Source: Basidiobolus meristosporus CBS 931.73 (Eukaryota > Basidiobolomycota > Basidiobolomycetes > Basidiobolales > Basidiobolaceae). Taken from it: a stretch of 64,000 nucleotides of DNA. Shown here one piece after another: positions 1 through 8,570 of this stretch (positions within the stretch are counted from its first letter, which is position 1; the number at the start of each line of letters is the position of its first letter). The notes beneath the pieces are model-generated. The model was not told where the DNA came from. It ran no database searches and worked only from the letters and a program-made list of their open reading frames with translations. The stretch is taken from contig MCFE01000365.1 of assembly GCA_002104905.1 (NCBI GenBank), positions 23,099 through 87,098 of the forward strand, given 5' to 3'. The position numbers and the translations under genes are program-made.

Positions 1-904
1 AAAGATGAGTTGAGGCTTGGTATGGGGACCATAGCAACGGATTTGGATACTGATACAGCAGTAAACTGACAGCAATGGAGAACCACCTTGCAGAGGGTAT
101 GAATGACTTAGAGCAAGCTTGGAATACTAGGTTCAGAAGCTCCAATAGACTTCCATAACCCAGAGTGTTCAGCAACAGGTTCCATATCAGGAGTATTTTG
201 GATACCTTCCCAGTGAGGATTAACAGACCTTCTAGAGGGCAGAGGCACTTTTATTCTGGCAAGTACAAGGCACACTGTGTGAAGTTTCAAGCACTGTCTG
301 ACATTGAGGGTAACATCATTTGGTTTAGTGGGCCATTTGCTGGAAGTAGGCATGACAAAGCACTCTGGGTAGAGAATCATCCTGAATTCATTAGAGGGGA
401 GAAATGTATGGCAGACTTAGCCTATATAGGAGAGGATTGTCAGAGATTAGGATGTATTACAGCTTATAGGAAGCCGAGGAATGGTGTGCTTAGCAGGAAG
501 CAGAAGCTCTACAATGAGATATTTAATCATTTCAGAGTGAGGGTAGAGCACACATTTGGATATCTGAAGAGATTCAGCATATTGGCAGGTAAATACAGAG
601 GAAAGTCATATATAGGTGAAAACAGCAGAATAGGTAAAATAGTTAAGATACTTATTAATGCGCAGTATACTCATACAAGAAGACATCCACTGAGAGAAAT
701 GTATGGAGCATTATGAAGAGTAAATAAAGCAAGGAAAGCACTATTCTGAGCAACATAAGTAAGATTGAGTAAAATTACCGGTAACTGTATCATACCACTG
801 GCATCATAGTAGAAATTATAGTGCCAGATAGTGCCGTAGAGTGCCAGATTGATCTGGCACCATAAACAGGCTGGTACTATGTGGCACTATCAAACAGAAC
901 AAGT
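1..904 (+). mobile_element. Harbinger/PIF-like DNA transposon, copy 1 (cut by window edge)
   Basis: Compared with the second copy at 7,633-10,497, this copy starts inside the spacer between the two transposon genes: positions 1-60 match 8,233-8,291. About 430 bp are then missing (the equivalent of roughly 8,292-8,724), and the match resumes at the transposase. It ends with the same TGCCA-rich tail as the other copies. The divergent companion gene would lie to the left of the window. Confidence 0.75.
75..716 (+). pseudogene. Harbinger-type DDE transposase (DDE_Tnp_4 like), one nonsense codon
   Basis: Cut-and-paste transposase of the PIF/Harbinger type. Reading from the ATG at 75, a TAA at 156-158 interrupts the frame where copy 2 has TAT (Tyr). 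After it the frame is open from 165 to 716 (183 residues). In that open part the three acidic residues of the DDE fold are recognisable: Asp13 in SILDTFPVRINRP, Asp64 in GSRHDKALW and Glu128 in RVEHTFGYLKRF, with an ADLAYIGED segment between the last two. The residues before the ATG are lost to the internal deletion, so this is a damaged copy. The family call rests on the spacing and wording of these motifs; a database search would settle it. Confidence 0.75.
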
Positions 905-905
905 C
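725..905 (+). repeat. Harbinger 3' tail with TGCCA hairpins, copy 1
   Basis: Noncoding tail directly after the transposase, also found at about 9,381-9,558 and 12,421-12,603. It contains several GTGCCA/TGGCAC units facing each other (for example around 820-890), able to fold into hairpins. These are probably subterminal transposase-binding repeats; that role is inferred from position. Confidence 0.7.
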
Positions 906-1459
906 TATTGACTACTAAACAAGCTACCTGATTTGCCATCAAATATCCCATTTTGCCCATTGAGCAAGTAAATCCCTGATCCTAGTGATTGGACGTGGTG
1001 TCATAGCTAGCATGCAAGCAATTGGGTAGGTGCAAAACAGATCCAATAGCTGCACTGGTATTACAGATGACATTTATATATGCAGGGTGTTTATTTATAG
1101 GGGTTGTGTTGCAAATGTGAGACAATTTTTGTTATTACTTATATCAAAAATTTGATGATCACTGATTTGCAATGGCTCAATTTGGATTGCAAAAAAAAAG
1201 GGCTGTTGGGATCATTACAAATGTGAGCAATTCAAAGCTATTGTATCATCTTCTCCTGGGTTTTTTTCTCATAGGGATTACTACTGAAGCATTTGGTAGC
1301 AACTCACTTTGCACACCTATACTACTGCCTGGCTGACTATCATCTTGGATACTTGTGTATTTGTTGTCATTATTTTGCCTCCTAGTTGATGAGTGCAATA
1401 CTGCAGCTTGGCCACACTGAATTGCTCTGACTAAACCAACTAAACCAGCCTGGAGTGCC
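906..1459. other. Intergenic, nothing recognised
   Basis: Flanking DNA between the Harbinger tail and the gypsy-1 LTR. I see no open frame of note and no match to the other repeats in the window. Its last five bases (GTGCC) are the left target-site copy of gypsy-1. Confidence 0.5.
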
Positions 1460-1927
1460 TGTTATGAATAGACACAAGGCAGGAGGAAAAGCTAGGCATG
1501 GCAGGAAAGGACTTAGGTGTGGACCATCAAGGCAAGGCAGGATTCAAGGCAAGGCTGTTTATTCAAGACCTGTGTTTATCAGACTGAGGAATACTTAAGG
1601 GGGGATAGGACTATATATACTTTTTGGCTATACTGATGCCAAGAGATATTAGCTAATACTAATGGGGTTGTGGGGTGAGGCACAGCAATGGTGCTGGGGA
1701 TAATGACATAGATGACACGGCACTGAGACAGGATGGGGAAATGGATTGGGTCACCTGATCATGTGAATAAGTCATGTGACCTGGTATTTCCATATATAGT
1801 GCTGGACTTTGGAATGGTCAGGAACTTTCTGGAAGGTGGTAGAAGGTTCCAGAAGGAATCTCTTAGAAATTGAGCTAGGAAGCTGAAACTTGGCATGGGT
1901 GTTCATGGTTGTCATGTGATCATGACA
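1460..1927 (-). repeat. Gypsy-1 3' LTR (468 bp)
   Basis: Begins TG and ends CA on the plus strand. It matches the other LTR except for a few single-base changes and a 53-bp deletion after 1,806. In element sense it carries the same TATA-like box (plus-strand 1,612-1,617) and the AGTCTGATAAAC self-primer candidate (plus-strand 1,574-1,585). Confidence 0.95.
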
Positions 1928-1943
1928 CTATTCTCCTCTTCCA
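1928..1943 (-). other. Gypsy-1 polypurine tract
   Basis: Read on the minus strand, GGAAGAGGAGAATAG abuts the 3' LTR and would prime plus-strand DNA synthesis. It overlaps the last codons of pol and includes the TAG stop (1,928-1,930). Confidence 0.8.
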
Positions 1944-3010
1944 GGTGAAGCTCTGTTTCCCTTTGGGGCAGGTTTTGCAGGATATTGTTGGTGGAACTGG
2001 GTGACTAGTTCTTGACAATTAGTGAGATGGGTAGCTGGTTCCCATGTTTGGTCACTTGGATCATAACCAATCCAGTCTACTAAGTAGTACAGCTTTGACC
2101 GGATATACTTGGAGTCTAGAATCTGTTTAACTTCAAATTCTTGATGTTGGTCAACCTGGATAGCTTGGGGCTTTGCTTCTTGCCGGTTTGGCAATGTGTT
2201 CCTACAATACGGCTCCAGGAGGGACACATGGAAAGTATCATGGATTTTCATACTTGCTGGTAACTGTAGCTGATATACTATAGGGCTAAGCTTCTTCTTG
2301 ATCTTGAAGGGACCAAGTTTCTTGAAATCCAACTTGTCACAAGGGCGGTTGGTGCTGATGTTTCTTCTGAGCAACCATACAGAATCTCCTTCATTAAGAT
2401 CTGGGCTGGGATGCCGTTTTAGATTGGCAAATTTCTTGTAGCTTTCCTGAGCTAAGGATAGCTCTTCCTTGAGGGTGTTCTGGATGTCCTGGATTGCTTG
2501 GGCATGTTCAGCCGCATGTGGGCTCATTGGGTTTGTTGGGATCTGGATATCAAACTGAGGGTGGAATCCATAGTTTGCATAGAATGGTGTAAAACCGGTT
2601 GCACTATGGCTTGAGTTGTTGTAGGCAAACTCAGCAACAGGGAGTAGATCAACCCAATTGTCTTGCTGGTAATTGATATAGCACCGGAGGTATTGCTCTA
2701 GAATCTGGTTGATTCTTTCAGTCTGGCCATCGGACTGTGGATGGAAGGCAGTAGAGAGCTTGACTTGAACACCAAGGTATTGCATGAAGTGTTTCCAAAA
2801 CTTGGACACAAACTGTGGGCCTCTATCTGACACAATATCACTGGGGATACCATGAAGGCGGAAAATATTCTTCAGGACTAAAGCAGTTGTTTCTTTTGCA
2901 TCAGTGTTCTTACAGCAAGGGATAAAGTGAGCCATCTTGGTCAGCTGGTCAGCCACTACAAGTATAGCATTGAAGCCACATGACTCAGGGAGGTCAGTAA
3001 TGAAGTCCAT
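1928..3010 (-). CDS. Gypsy-1 Pol, C-terminal part: integrase core and chromodomain
   Basis: Carries the integrase catalytic core: first Asp in MDFITDLP, second in SDRGPQF, Glu in DGQTERINQ. A C-terminal domain and a chromodomain follow, the latter visible in FEVKQILDSKYIRSKLYY and LVDWIGYDPSDQTWEP. Chromodomains of this class are known to steer integration toward particular chromatin marks. The part is out of frame with the upstream RT/RNase H because one base is missing near 3,065, so it cannot be made as part of Pol from this copy. The first ATG here (3,010) corresponds to an internal Met of the polyprotein, not a true start. Confidence 0.9.
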   Translation of the reverse strand: MDFITDLPESCGFNAILVVADQLTKMAHFIPCCKNTDAKETTALVLKNIFRLHGIPSDIVSDRGPQFVSKFWKHFMQYLGVQVKLSTAFHPQSDGQTERINQILEQYLRCYINYQQDNWVDLLPVAEFAYNNSSHSATGFTPFYANYGFHPQFDIQIPTNPMSPHAAEHAQAIQDIQNTLKEELSLAQESYKKFANLKRHPSPDLNEGDSVWLLRRNISTNRPCDKLDFKKLGPFKIKKKLSPIVYQLQLPASMKIHDTFHVSLLEPYCRNTLPNRQEAKPQAIQVDQHQEFEVKQILDSKYIRSKLYYLVDWIGYDPSDQTWEPATHLTNCQELVTQFHQQYPAKPAPKGNRASPGRGE

Positions 3011-5469
3011 AGATATAGATCTCCATTGGTGTTTTGGGATAGGCAGGGGCTGAAGAAGTCCATAAGGCTGGTGCTGGCTGGTTTTGCACGGTTGTAAATA
3101 TCACAAGTCAGAATGTATTCTTTGATAAGAGTTATCATTCTAGGCCACCAGAAATCTCTTTTGATAGCATTCAAGGTTTTGGCAGTACCAAAGTGGCCTG
3201 CAACCGTTGAATCATGCCGAGACTTAATGATGTCTAGTTGGGTGGCAAGATCTGGGACATAAAGCTGCTGCTTGTGGTAAATGAGGTTGTTTACCAAATG
3301 CAGGTTCTGGATGTTTGGGAACTTGGGAGGGGGCCCAACTGGGGATTCCAGATATTTCTTGACGGTGCTGGAAGTCATATCAGAGGCTTGGGATTCTGAT
3401 ATCCTTACTAGGAATGAAGGGATGACAAGACTTGAGGACTGGGTGGCAAGGATCTCAAAATGTTTCTTGCTCAGCAATGGGTGTTCCATTTGCCGACAGG
3501 CATCATCTCCCTCTTCCAGGGCATATTCCTTTTTTCTGGACAGGGCATCAGGCTTTCCTTGCTTTGCACCAGGTCTATAGGTGATAGTAAAGTCAAAGCT
3601 GGACAGGAAGAGTGACCATCTGGCTTGTCTCCAGTTTAGTACTTTGGAAGTTGCAAAGTACTCAAGGTTCTTATGGTCACAGAAGACTTTGATTTTGTGT
3701 TTAGCACCATCCAGGTAGTGTCTCCATTGCTCAAAGGCTACAATGATGGCAAGCAACTCCTTATCATAGATATCATAGTTGATCTCTGCAGGGGAAAACT
3801 TCCGAGAGTAGAATGCAATGGGGTGCAACACATTGTCCTCATCATACTGGGAGAGTATGGCACCAAGGGCAAAATCAGAAGCATCAGTCTCCACTATGAA
3901 TTGCTTCTCAAGGTCAGGGTGGGCAAGCAGGGGGGCCTTCAGGAAAGATTTCTTAAGTTGGTTGAATGAGGTGGATTGCTCCTCATTCCAGGCAAAAGGT
4001 GTGTTCTTCTGGGTTAGCTTTGTCAGAGGGGTGACTATCTTTGAGTAGTTGGCTATGAACCTGCGATAGAAGTTGGCAAATCCCAGGAAGGATTGTACTT
4101 CCTTGACTGAGCTTGGAGTTTTCCAGGACTGGACTGAGTCAACTTTCTTTGGGTCCATTCTTGTTCCCTCAGGGCTGATGAGGTAACCAAGAAATTCCAC
4201 TTCTCTCTGGTCAAATTCACACTTCTCTAACTTGGCATAGAGACCGGCAGAGTCTAGTTTTCTCAATACTTTCTTGACATGTTCATCATGTTCATCTTGG
4301 CTCTTGGAGTATATGAGAATATCATCAAGGTAGATTACCACAAACTGGTCAAGGTATTCACGGAATATATCATTCATGAGGTGTTGAAACACAGCAGGGG
4401 CGTTGGTTAGGCCAAATGGCATTACTTTGTACTCAAAGTGACCATATCTTGTGCAAAAGGCAGTTTTCCATTCATCACCAGGCTTGATTCTGACAAGATT
4501 GTAAGCTCCTCTCAAGTCTATCTTGGTGAAGACTTGGGCAGCAGATAGCTGATCCAACAGTGTGTGGATCAGGGACAGGGGGTAGCGCTTCTTGACTGTG
4601 ATCTTATTCCAAGCACGGTAGTCCACACACATTCTGAGGGTGCCATCCTTCTTCTTGACAAAGAGGATTGGGGCTCCAGCAGGTGATTTGGAGTGCTGAA
4701 TAAAACCCTTCTGGAGGTTTTCTTGAATATAACCATGGAGTTCTTTCAGCTCCGGCTGGGAGAGGTTATATATTGGGCCAAATGGAGGGACTTTTCCATC
4801 TTCAAGGTCAATAGGGCAGTCATAAGGCCAATGGTCAGGGAGGAGTTCTGCTTTCTTCTTGTCAAAGACATGGGCAAACTCTTGGTACTTGGCTGGTATA
4901 GTTGCTGAGGGGGCTCCTTCAGCTGGCAAGGTATCTTGGGCTGTTGAACTGTTGGCAACCGTCTTTTCACGGTTATCAGGGTCTGGAGATTTCATGGAGT
5001 TGACTTGGTGGGATCTGGTGAATGACAGGATGTTGGATTTCCAATCAATACTCGGATTGTGGTAGCTCAGCCATGAGCTTCCTAGCACAATAGGATAGTG
5101 TGGTGAGTTGATGATGTTGAAGGCAATTCTTTCTTGGTGGGCAGTACTGGATAGCTGGAGTAAGCATGTTTCATGGGTGACGGCACCAGAGGAGAGTGAT
5201 CTTCCATCAACAACTTCTACTTGGACTGGACAGGATTTCAAGGTAACAGGAATAGAGTGCTTCTGGACAAAGGCTTGGTCAATGAAACAGGATGAAGCAC
5301 CGGAATCAATCAGGGCTAGGGCTGGGACAGGACCAGAGTCAGGGATCTGGATTTTGACAGGCATTCTCAAGGACTGGATAGATTTTGTGGCAAAGGAAGA
5401 TTCTTGGATATGCTGGATTTTCATGGGTGGGTCCAGTTGCAAGCCTGTCAGTGCAACTGGACATTGGAG
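2956..5469 (-). CDS. Gypsy-1 Pol, N-terminal part: protease, reverse transcriptase, RNase H, integrase zinc region
   Basis: Entered from gag by a -1 shift at 5,475-5,469; the frame is closed upstream by a TGA at 5,488-5,490. In order: aspartic protease (LIDSGAS, near 5,307), reverse transcriptase (YLDDILIYS), RNase H (VETDASDFALGAILSQ) and the HHCC zinc region of integrase. In the zinc region the second Cys of the usual CDIC is Tyr (TAC at 3,094-3,096), which should weaken zinc binding. A one-base deletion near 3,065 then throws the frame off, giving about 30 unrelated residues before the stop. There is no ATG near the frame's start, consistent with translation only as a Gag-Pol fusion. Confidence 0.92.
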   Translation of the reverse strand, partial: LQCPVALTGLQLDPPMKIQHIQESSFATKSIQSLRMPVKIQIPDSGPVPALALIDSGASSCFIDQAFVQKHSIPVTLKSCPVQVEVVDGRSLSSGAVTHETCLLQLSSTAHQERIAFNIINSPHYPIVLGSSWLSYHNPSIDWKSNILSFTRSHQVNSMKSPDPDNREKTVANSSTAQDTLPAEGAPSATIPAKYQEFAHVFDKKKAELLPDHWPYDCPIDLEDGKVPPFGPIYNLSQPELKELHGYIQENLQKGFIQHSKSPAGAPILFVKKKDGTLRMCVDYRAWNKITVKKRYPLSLIHTLLDQLSAAQVFTKIDLRGAYNLVRIKPGDEWKTAFCTRYGHFEYKVMPFGLTNAPAVFQHLMNDIFREYLDQFVVIYLDDILIYSKSQDEHDEHVKKVLRKLDSAGLYAKLEKCEFDQREVEFLGYLISPEGTRMDPKKVDSVQSWKTPSSVKEVQSFLGFANFYRRFIANYSKIVTPLTKLTQKNTPFAWNEEQSTSFNQLKKSFLKAPLLAHPDLEKQFIVETDASDFALGAILSQYDEDNVLHPIAFYSRKFSPAEINYDIYDKELLAIIVAFEQWRHYLDGAKHKIKVFCDHKNLEYFATSKVLNWRQARWSLFLSSFDFTITYRPGAKQGKPDALSRKKEYALEEGDDACRQMEHPLLSKKHFEILATQSSSLVIPSFLVRISESQASDMTSSTVKKYLESPVGPPPKFPNIQNLHLVNNLIYHKQQLYVPDLATQLDIIKSRHDSTVAGHFGTAKTLNAIKRDFWWPRMITLIKEYILTCDIYNRAKPASTSLMDFFSPCLSQNTNGDLYLWTSLLTSLSHVASMLYL

Positions 5470-5475
5470 TTTCCC
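5431..5475 (-). promoter_or_regulatory. -1 programmed ribosomal frameshift signal (gag-pol)
   Basis: Read on the minus strand: slippery heptamer G GGA AAC (5,475-5,469) in the gag frame, a 6-nt spacer, then a perfect 11-bp stem (5,462-5,452 paired with 5,441-5,431) with a 10-nt loop that holds the gag TGA stop (5,450-5,448). Slipping back one base at AAC enters the pol frame. Heptamer, spacer length and stem all fit the known X XXY YYZ rule. Confidence 0.88.
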
Positions 5476-6380
5476 GACAGATCTGGATCAGGTTGGTTGC
5501 TGGAGGACTGCATCAGCTTGAAGCTGAACTTCTTGTTGGGGCAGGACTTGGCAAAGTGACCTGGTTGGCCACAGTATAGACAGAGGTTGGCTTGTTGACG
5601 TCTGGACTTTTCACTCTTTGATAGTTTCTTGTATTTGGCACTATCAATCTGCATAGGATCTTCTGGAGTGACTTGGGGAGCAGGAGGAGCTGGGACTGCA
5701 ACAGGAATGTGTCTTTGACGATTCTTTTGCTTCTTCTGGAATAGTCTGTTATCACACCGGATTGCTTGGTGCATAGCTTCAACCAATGTATCTGGATCTG
5801 GGAGTGTGAGTAGCAGATCACAAACTTCATCATTAAGGCCATCTTGGAATTGGCTTATCAAGGCTGCTTGACCCCAGGAGCTGAGGTCACTGGAGAGTTG
5901 TCGGAATTCTGAGGCATAGACTGATGCTGGTTTGTTCCCTTGTTTGAGGGTCTTGATCTTGTTGGCAGCAGTTTTGGCTTGGTCAAGGTTACCAAATGTT
6001 AGCTCCATTTCAGTGAGAAAGGCTTGGTAGTCTCTGAGGAGGGGAGAGTTGGTCTCCACTAATGGGGAGAACCACTTGAGAGCTGTACCAGTAATCAGGT
6101 TGGAGATGAAACCAACTTTGGCCTGGTCAGTGGGGTACCGGTTGGGCTGGAGTGCAAGATTGTTCTTCACCATGTTGATGAAGCCACGGAATTCATTCTG
6201 AGAGCCATTGAACTTGGTAGCAGGAGTATACTTGGGTTCTTGGTAGACTGGGACATGGCCAGTTTGCTGGGCACTTTGGTTCTGGAACTGAGCAAAAGTG
6301 TTTCTGAGGTCTGCATGGTCTTGCTGCAGTTGGGTAAAGGCAGCCATGAGCTGGGCAAAGTTCAGCTCTAGGTTGGACAT
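5448..6380 (-). CDS. Gypsy-1 Gag
   Basis: Structural capsid/nucleocapsid polyprotein of the retrotransposon, 310 residues from the ATG at 6,380. Codons further upstream are open, but the first in-frame ATG is this one (MSNLELNFAQLM). A retrotransposon Gag region runs through the middle (for example FRGFINMVKNNLALQ, ALKWFSPLV, EFRQLSSDLSSWG), followed by a basic tail and a CCHC zinc knuckle (CLYCGQPGHFAKSCPNKK) that binds element RNA. The stop at 5,450-5,448 lies in the loop of the frameshift hairpin, so most ribosomes would end here and a minority continue into Pol. The frame is intact. Confidence 0.92.
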   Translation of the reverse strand: MSNLELNFAQLMAAFTQLQQDHADLRNTFAQFQNQSAQQTGHVPVYQEPKYTPATKFNGSQNEFRGFINMVKNNLALQPNRYPTDQAKVGFISNLITGTALKWFSPLVETNSPLLRDYQAFLTEMELTFGNLDQAKTAANKIKTLKQGNKPASVYASEFRQLSSDLSSWGQAALISQFQDGLNDEVCDLLLTLPDPDTLVEAMHQAIRCDNRLFQKKQKNRQRHIPVAVPAPPAPQVTPEDPMQIDSAKYKKLSKSEKSRRQQANLCLYCGQPGHFAKSCPNKKFSFKLMQSSSNQPDPDLSGNSNVQLH

Positions 6381-6771
6381 GGTAGCAGAGGAAGGCGGAT
6401 GAACTTGCAAGGAATACTGGAATATACTAAACTAGGTTGTGGGTTTGTAAAGCCACTGGTATGTTAAGAATACAACTATTGAGCCACAATCCCCAACTTA
6501 AATAAGTTAGCGTCACTTCAGAAGGTACTGGTTTCAACACCCTTTGATAGAGTATTGTACTAAAGCTTCCAATACTGTAACAACTGTAAACTCCACCAGC
6601 AGGGTAATAAAGTGAATGCAGCTTTGACCAATAGTTTTACAAAGATAAAGTATCTTTGCCTTTATAGGACAAGACTAGGGAAAGATGATGGGTGATACTT
6701 ACAGTGAGTATTCCTTTTACAAGTTTTCTTCAAACTTTGGGCAGAAGGCAGGGATCCACAGGTAAGTCCGG
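6381..6771 (-). other. Gypsy-1 5' leader
   Basis: Untranslated leader between primer site and gag. It is clearly related to the leader of a different gypsy family at about 33,640-34,010: shared blocks include GCTGGTGGAGTTTACAGTTGT and GGAAGCTTTAGTAC. It contains splice-like words in order, GTAAGTATC near 6,705 and TTTACAG near 6,585. Confidence 0.6.
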
Positions 6772-6786
6772 AGAGTCTGATAAAAC
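6772..6786 (-). other. Gypsy-1 primer-binding site, likely self-primed
   Basis: Read on the minus strand the site next to the 5' LTR is GTTTTATCAGACT. It does not start with TGG, as a tRNA 3'-end site would. It is complementary (one extra T) to AGTCTGATAAAC in the LTR (6,912-6,901), which starts about 32 nt downstream of the TATA-like box and so would be the 5' end of the RNA. This is the arrangement known from Tf1-type self-priming. Confidence 0.65.
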
Positions 6787-7307
6787 TGTTATGAATAGAC
6801 ACAAGGCAGGAGGAAAAGCTAGGCATGGCAGGAAAGGACTTAGGTGTGGACCATCAAGGCAAGGCAGGATTCAAGGCAAGGCTGTTTATTCAAGACCTGT
6901 GTTTATCAGACTGAGGAATACTTAAGGGGGGATAGGACTATATATACTTTTTGGCTATACTGATGCCGAGAGATATTAGCTAATACTAATGGGGTTGTGG
7001 GGTGAGGCACAGCAATGGTGCTGGGGATAATGACATAGATGACACGGCACTGAGACAGGATGGGGAAATGGATTGGGTCACCTGATCATGTGACTAAGTC
7101 ATGTGACCTGGTATTTCCATATATGGTACTGGACTATGAAAAATACGATGGGAAGCTTCCATGGAATGTTCCATTGTGTAACAATGGTTTGGAATGGTAA
7201 GGAACTTTCTGGAAGGTGGTAGAAGGTTCCAGAAGGAATCTCTTAGAAATTGAGCTAGGAAGCTGAAACTTGGCATGGGTGTTCATGGTTGTCATGTGAT
7301 CATGACA
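6787..7307 (-). repeat. Gypsy-1 5' LTR (521 bp)
   Basis: TG...CA LTR on the minus strand. In element sense it has a promoter-like GTATATATAG (6,945-6,938), a predicted transcript start near 6,912, and AATAAA just downstream. Followed on the right by GTGCC, the target duplication. Confidence 0.95.
6938..6946 (-). promoter_or_regulatory. TATA-like box of gypsy-1 LTR
   Basis: GTATATATA on the minus strand, about 32 nt upstream of the AGTCTGATAAAC block that I take as the RNA 5' end. The same box is kept in the other LTR. Confidence 0.65.
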
Positions 7308-7632
7308 GTGCCATGTGCTGACACATTCTTTTACTTGCCAAGGGCTCTGCTGGTTGAGGCACTTTATGTTGGTCATCATCAGTCAGGTCACCAGATGTAA
7401 CTTGCTGATGGCCAGGCAAACAACACGTGCAGACATGACTTGACACATTGAGATGGCCCTTGGCCAAGTTCAATGCCATGCTGCATGCTGATGTGACTTG
7501 GTCCACTCCAATGGACTTGTGTTTAAATGAGCAGTTTGGCAAGTTCTGGTAGTTTTGCTCTGAAGCATGTGCATTGACCCAACATGTGTTGACTCAATGT
7601 GCGTTGACTTGATGCAGGGTGTAATCTGGATG
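7308..7632. other. Flank between gypsy-1 and Harbinger copy 2
   Basis: Starts with the right GTGCC target copy. No coding or repeat match recognised apart from several TGACNNNNTG-like words. Confidence 0.4.
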
Positions 7633-8570
7633 ATGTTGCTTGCGGTCTGTATTCTTCCTCCTGAAGCTCACCATCTGATTCCTCAAGGTATTCACTTACC
7701 CTTTGTCTGATACTTTGGAGCTGTTGCCTGGATGAGTCCTGTGTATATTGCACTTGGATGCCACTTAGCACTACTAATATATCATGTAGTACATTAGTCA
7801 TCTGAGGCAAAAACTCATTCAAAATCTCTTTGGTTCCCAAAGTTGAGGCTCAAATGGATGCGTCCAGACTGTACTGTGCAAATTGCGCATGAAATTGCTC
7901 CCATGCGGCTTCTTCATCAAATCCCCTTACTCTCAGCTCATTCTTGATTTCAATACTTGTCTTGTTATATATCTTCTTACATACATTGGCTGGCATCTTG
8001 ATGTAGAACTCATGCCACAGCTTTCTACTCAAATTCTTCCATCTTTGTTGACTCTCTGAGGTTTCTAGTTCTGCTAGATTAATTAGTAGTGCCCAAATAT
8101 CTGTATGAAGGCTCATCATAGACACTTGGGCCATACTAAAATCATTTGGCAAGAAATCAAATGGATCTAACATCAACTTTTCCGGTCCTGACCATGCTTG
8201 TGCACTGGGGGATGGATTTTGTCTGGGTTGCACTAAAGATGAGTTGAGACTTGGTATGGGGACCATAGCAACAGATTTGGATACTTATACAGCAGTATAT
8301 TGGCATCAACCTGGTCTTATATGAAATATACATGAAAACTAATGTGATTGTTGAATTTTTCATATATTATGCTTGACGCATCTTGGATTGCATTGGCACA
8401 GATCAGATCACATCAATGGCTAATTTCCTATTAGATTATAGACCTATGAGTAAAGTAAAAATAAAGTACAAAGGCATTGTTTGTGTATGGTTTGGCAACA
8501 TAATGATGGGATACATTGCAATTGATGAAGATAAAATCATTATGCATTAATTTCCTTTTGACAAACTAGA
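7633..8570 (-). repeat. Left arm of about 0.9-kb inverted repeat
   Basis: Reverse complement of 9,570-10,497. Clear anchors are 7,633-7,700 with 10,430-10,497 (the segment coding SEYLEESDGELQEE) and 8,501-8,560 with 9,577-9,635. The arms have diverged by substitutions and small indels. Confidence 0.85.
7640..8266 (-). pseudogene. Harbinger companion ORF (ORF2 position), unknown domain
   Basis: Divergent to the transposase, in the place where Harbinger elements carry their second, usually Myb/SANT-like, DNA-binding protein. The frame reads from 8,266 through LFDFLPNDFSMAQVS-like and WKNLSRKLWHEFYIKMP segments to a TGA near 7,850, then goes on in the same frame with LGTKEILNEFLPQM and SEYLEESDGELQEE. 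In the right arm the TGA position is TGT (Cys), so the stop looks like a mutation. A tryptophan-containing helix region is suggestive of a Myb-like fold, but I cannot recognise a domain with certainty. Confidence 0.5.

Larger units (their letters stand above)
1460..7307 (-). mobile_element. Gypsy-1: full-length Ty3/gypsy chromovirus-type LTR retrotransposon
   Basis: Complete element on the minus strand: 5' LTR 6,787-7,307, leader, gag, pol (protease, RT, RNase H, integrase, chromodomain), polypurine tract, 3' LTR 1,460-1,927. Both LTRs are TG...CA, and the element is flanked by a 5-bp duplication GTGCC (1,455-1,459 and 7,308-7,312). The C-terminal chromodomain and the RT type place it with chromoviruses. 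Gag and Pol are in different frames joined by a -1 shift signal. The LTRs differ by a few substitutions and a 53-bp deletion in the 3' LTR, so the insertion is fairly young. A one-base deletion near 3,065 breaks pol. Confidence 0.95.

Noticed and set aside
3050-3080. Second programmed frameshift in gypsy-1 pol
   Set aside because: No slippery heptamer or stem; a single missing base within the integrase zinc region explains it.
5440-6410. TTG starts for gypsy-1 gag (6,410) and pol (5,442)
   Set aside because: Gag has an in-frame ATG at 6,380; pol is explained by the -1 shift, so TTG starts are unnecessary.
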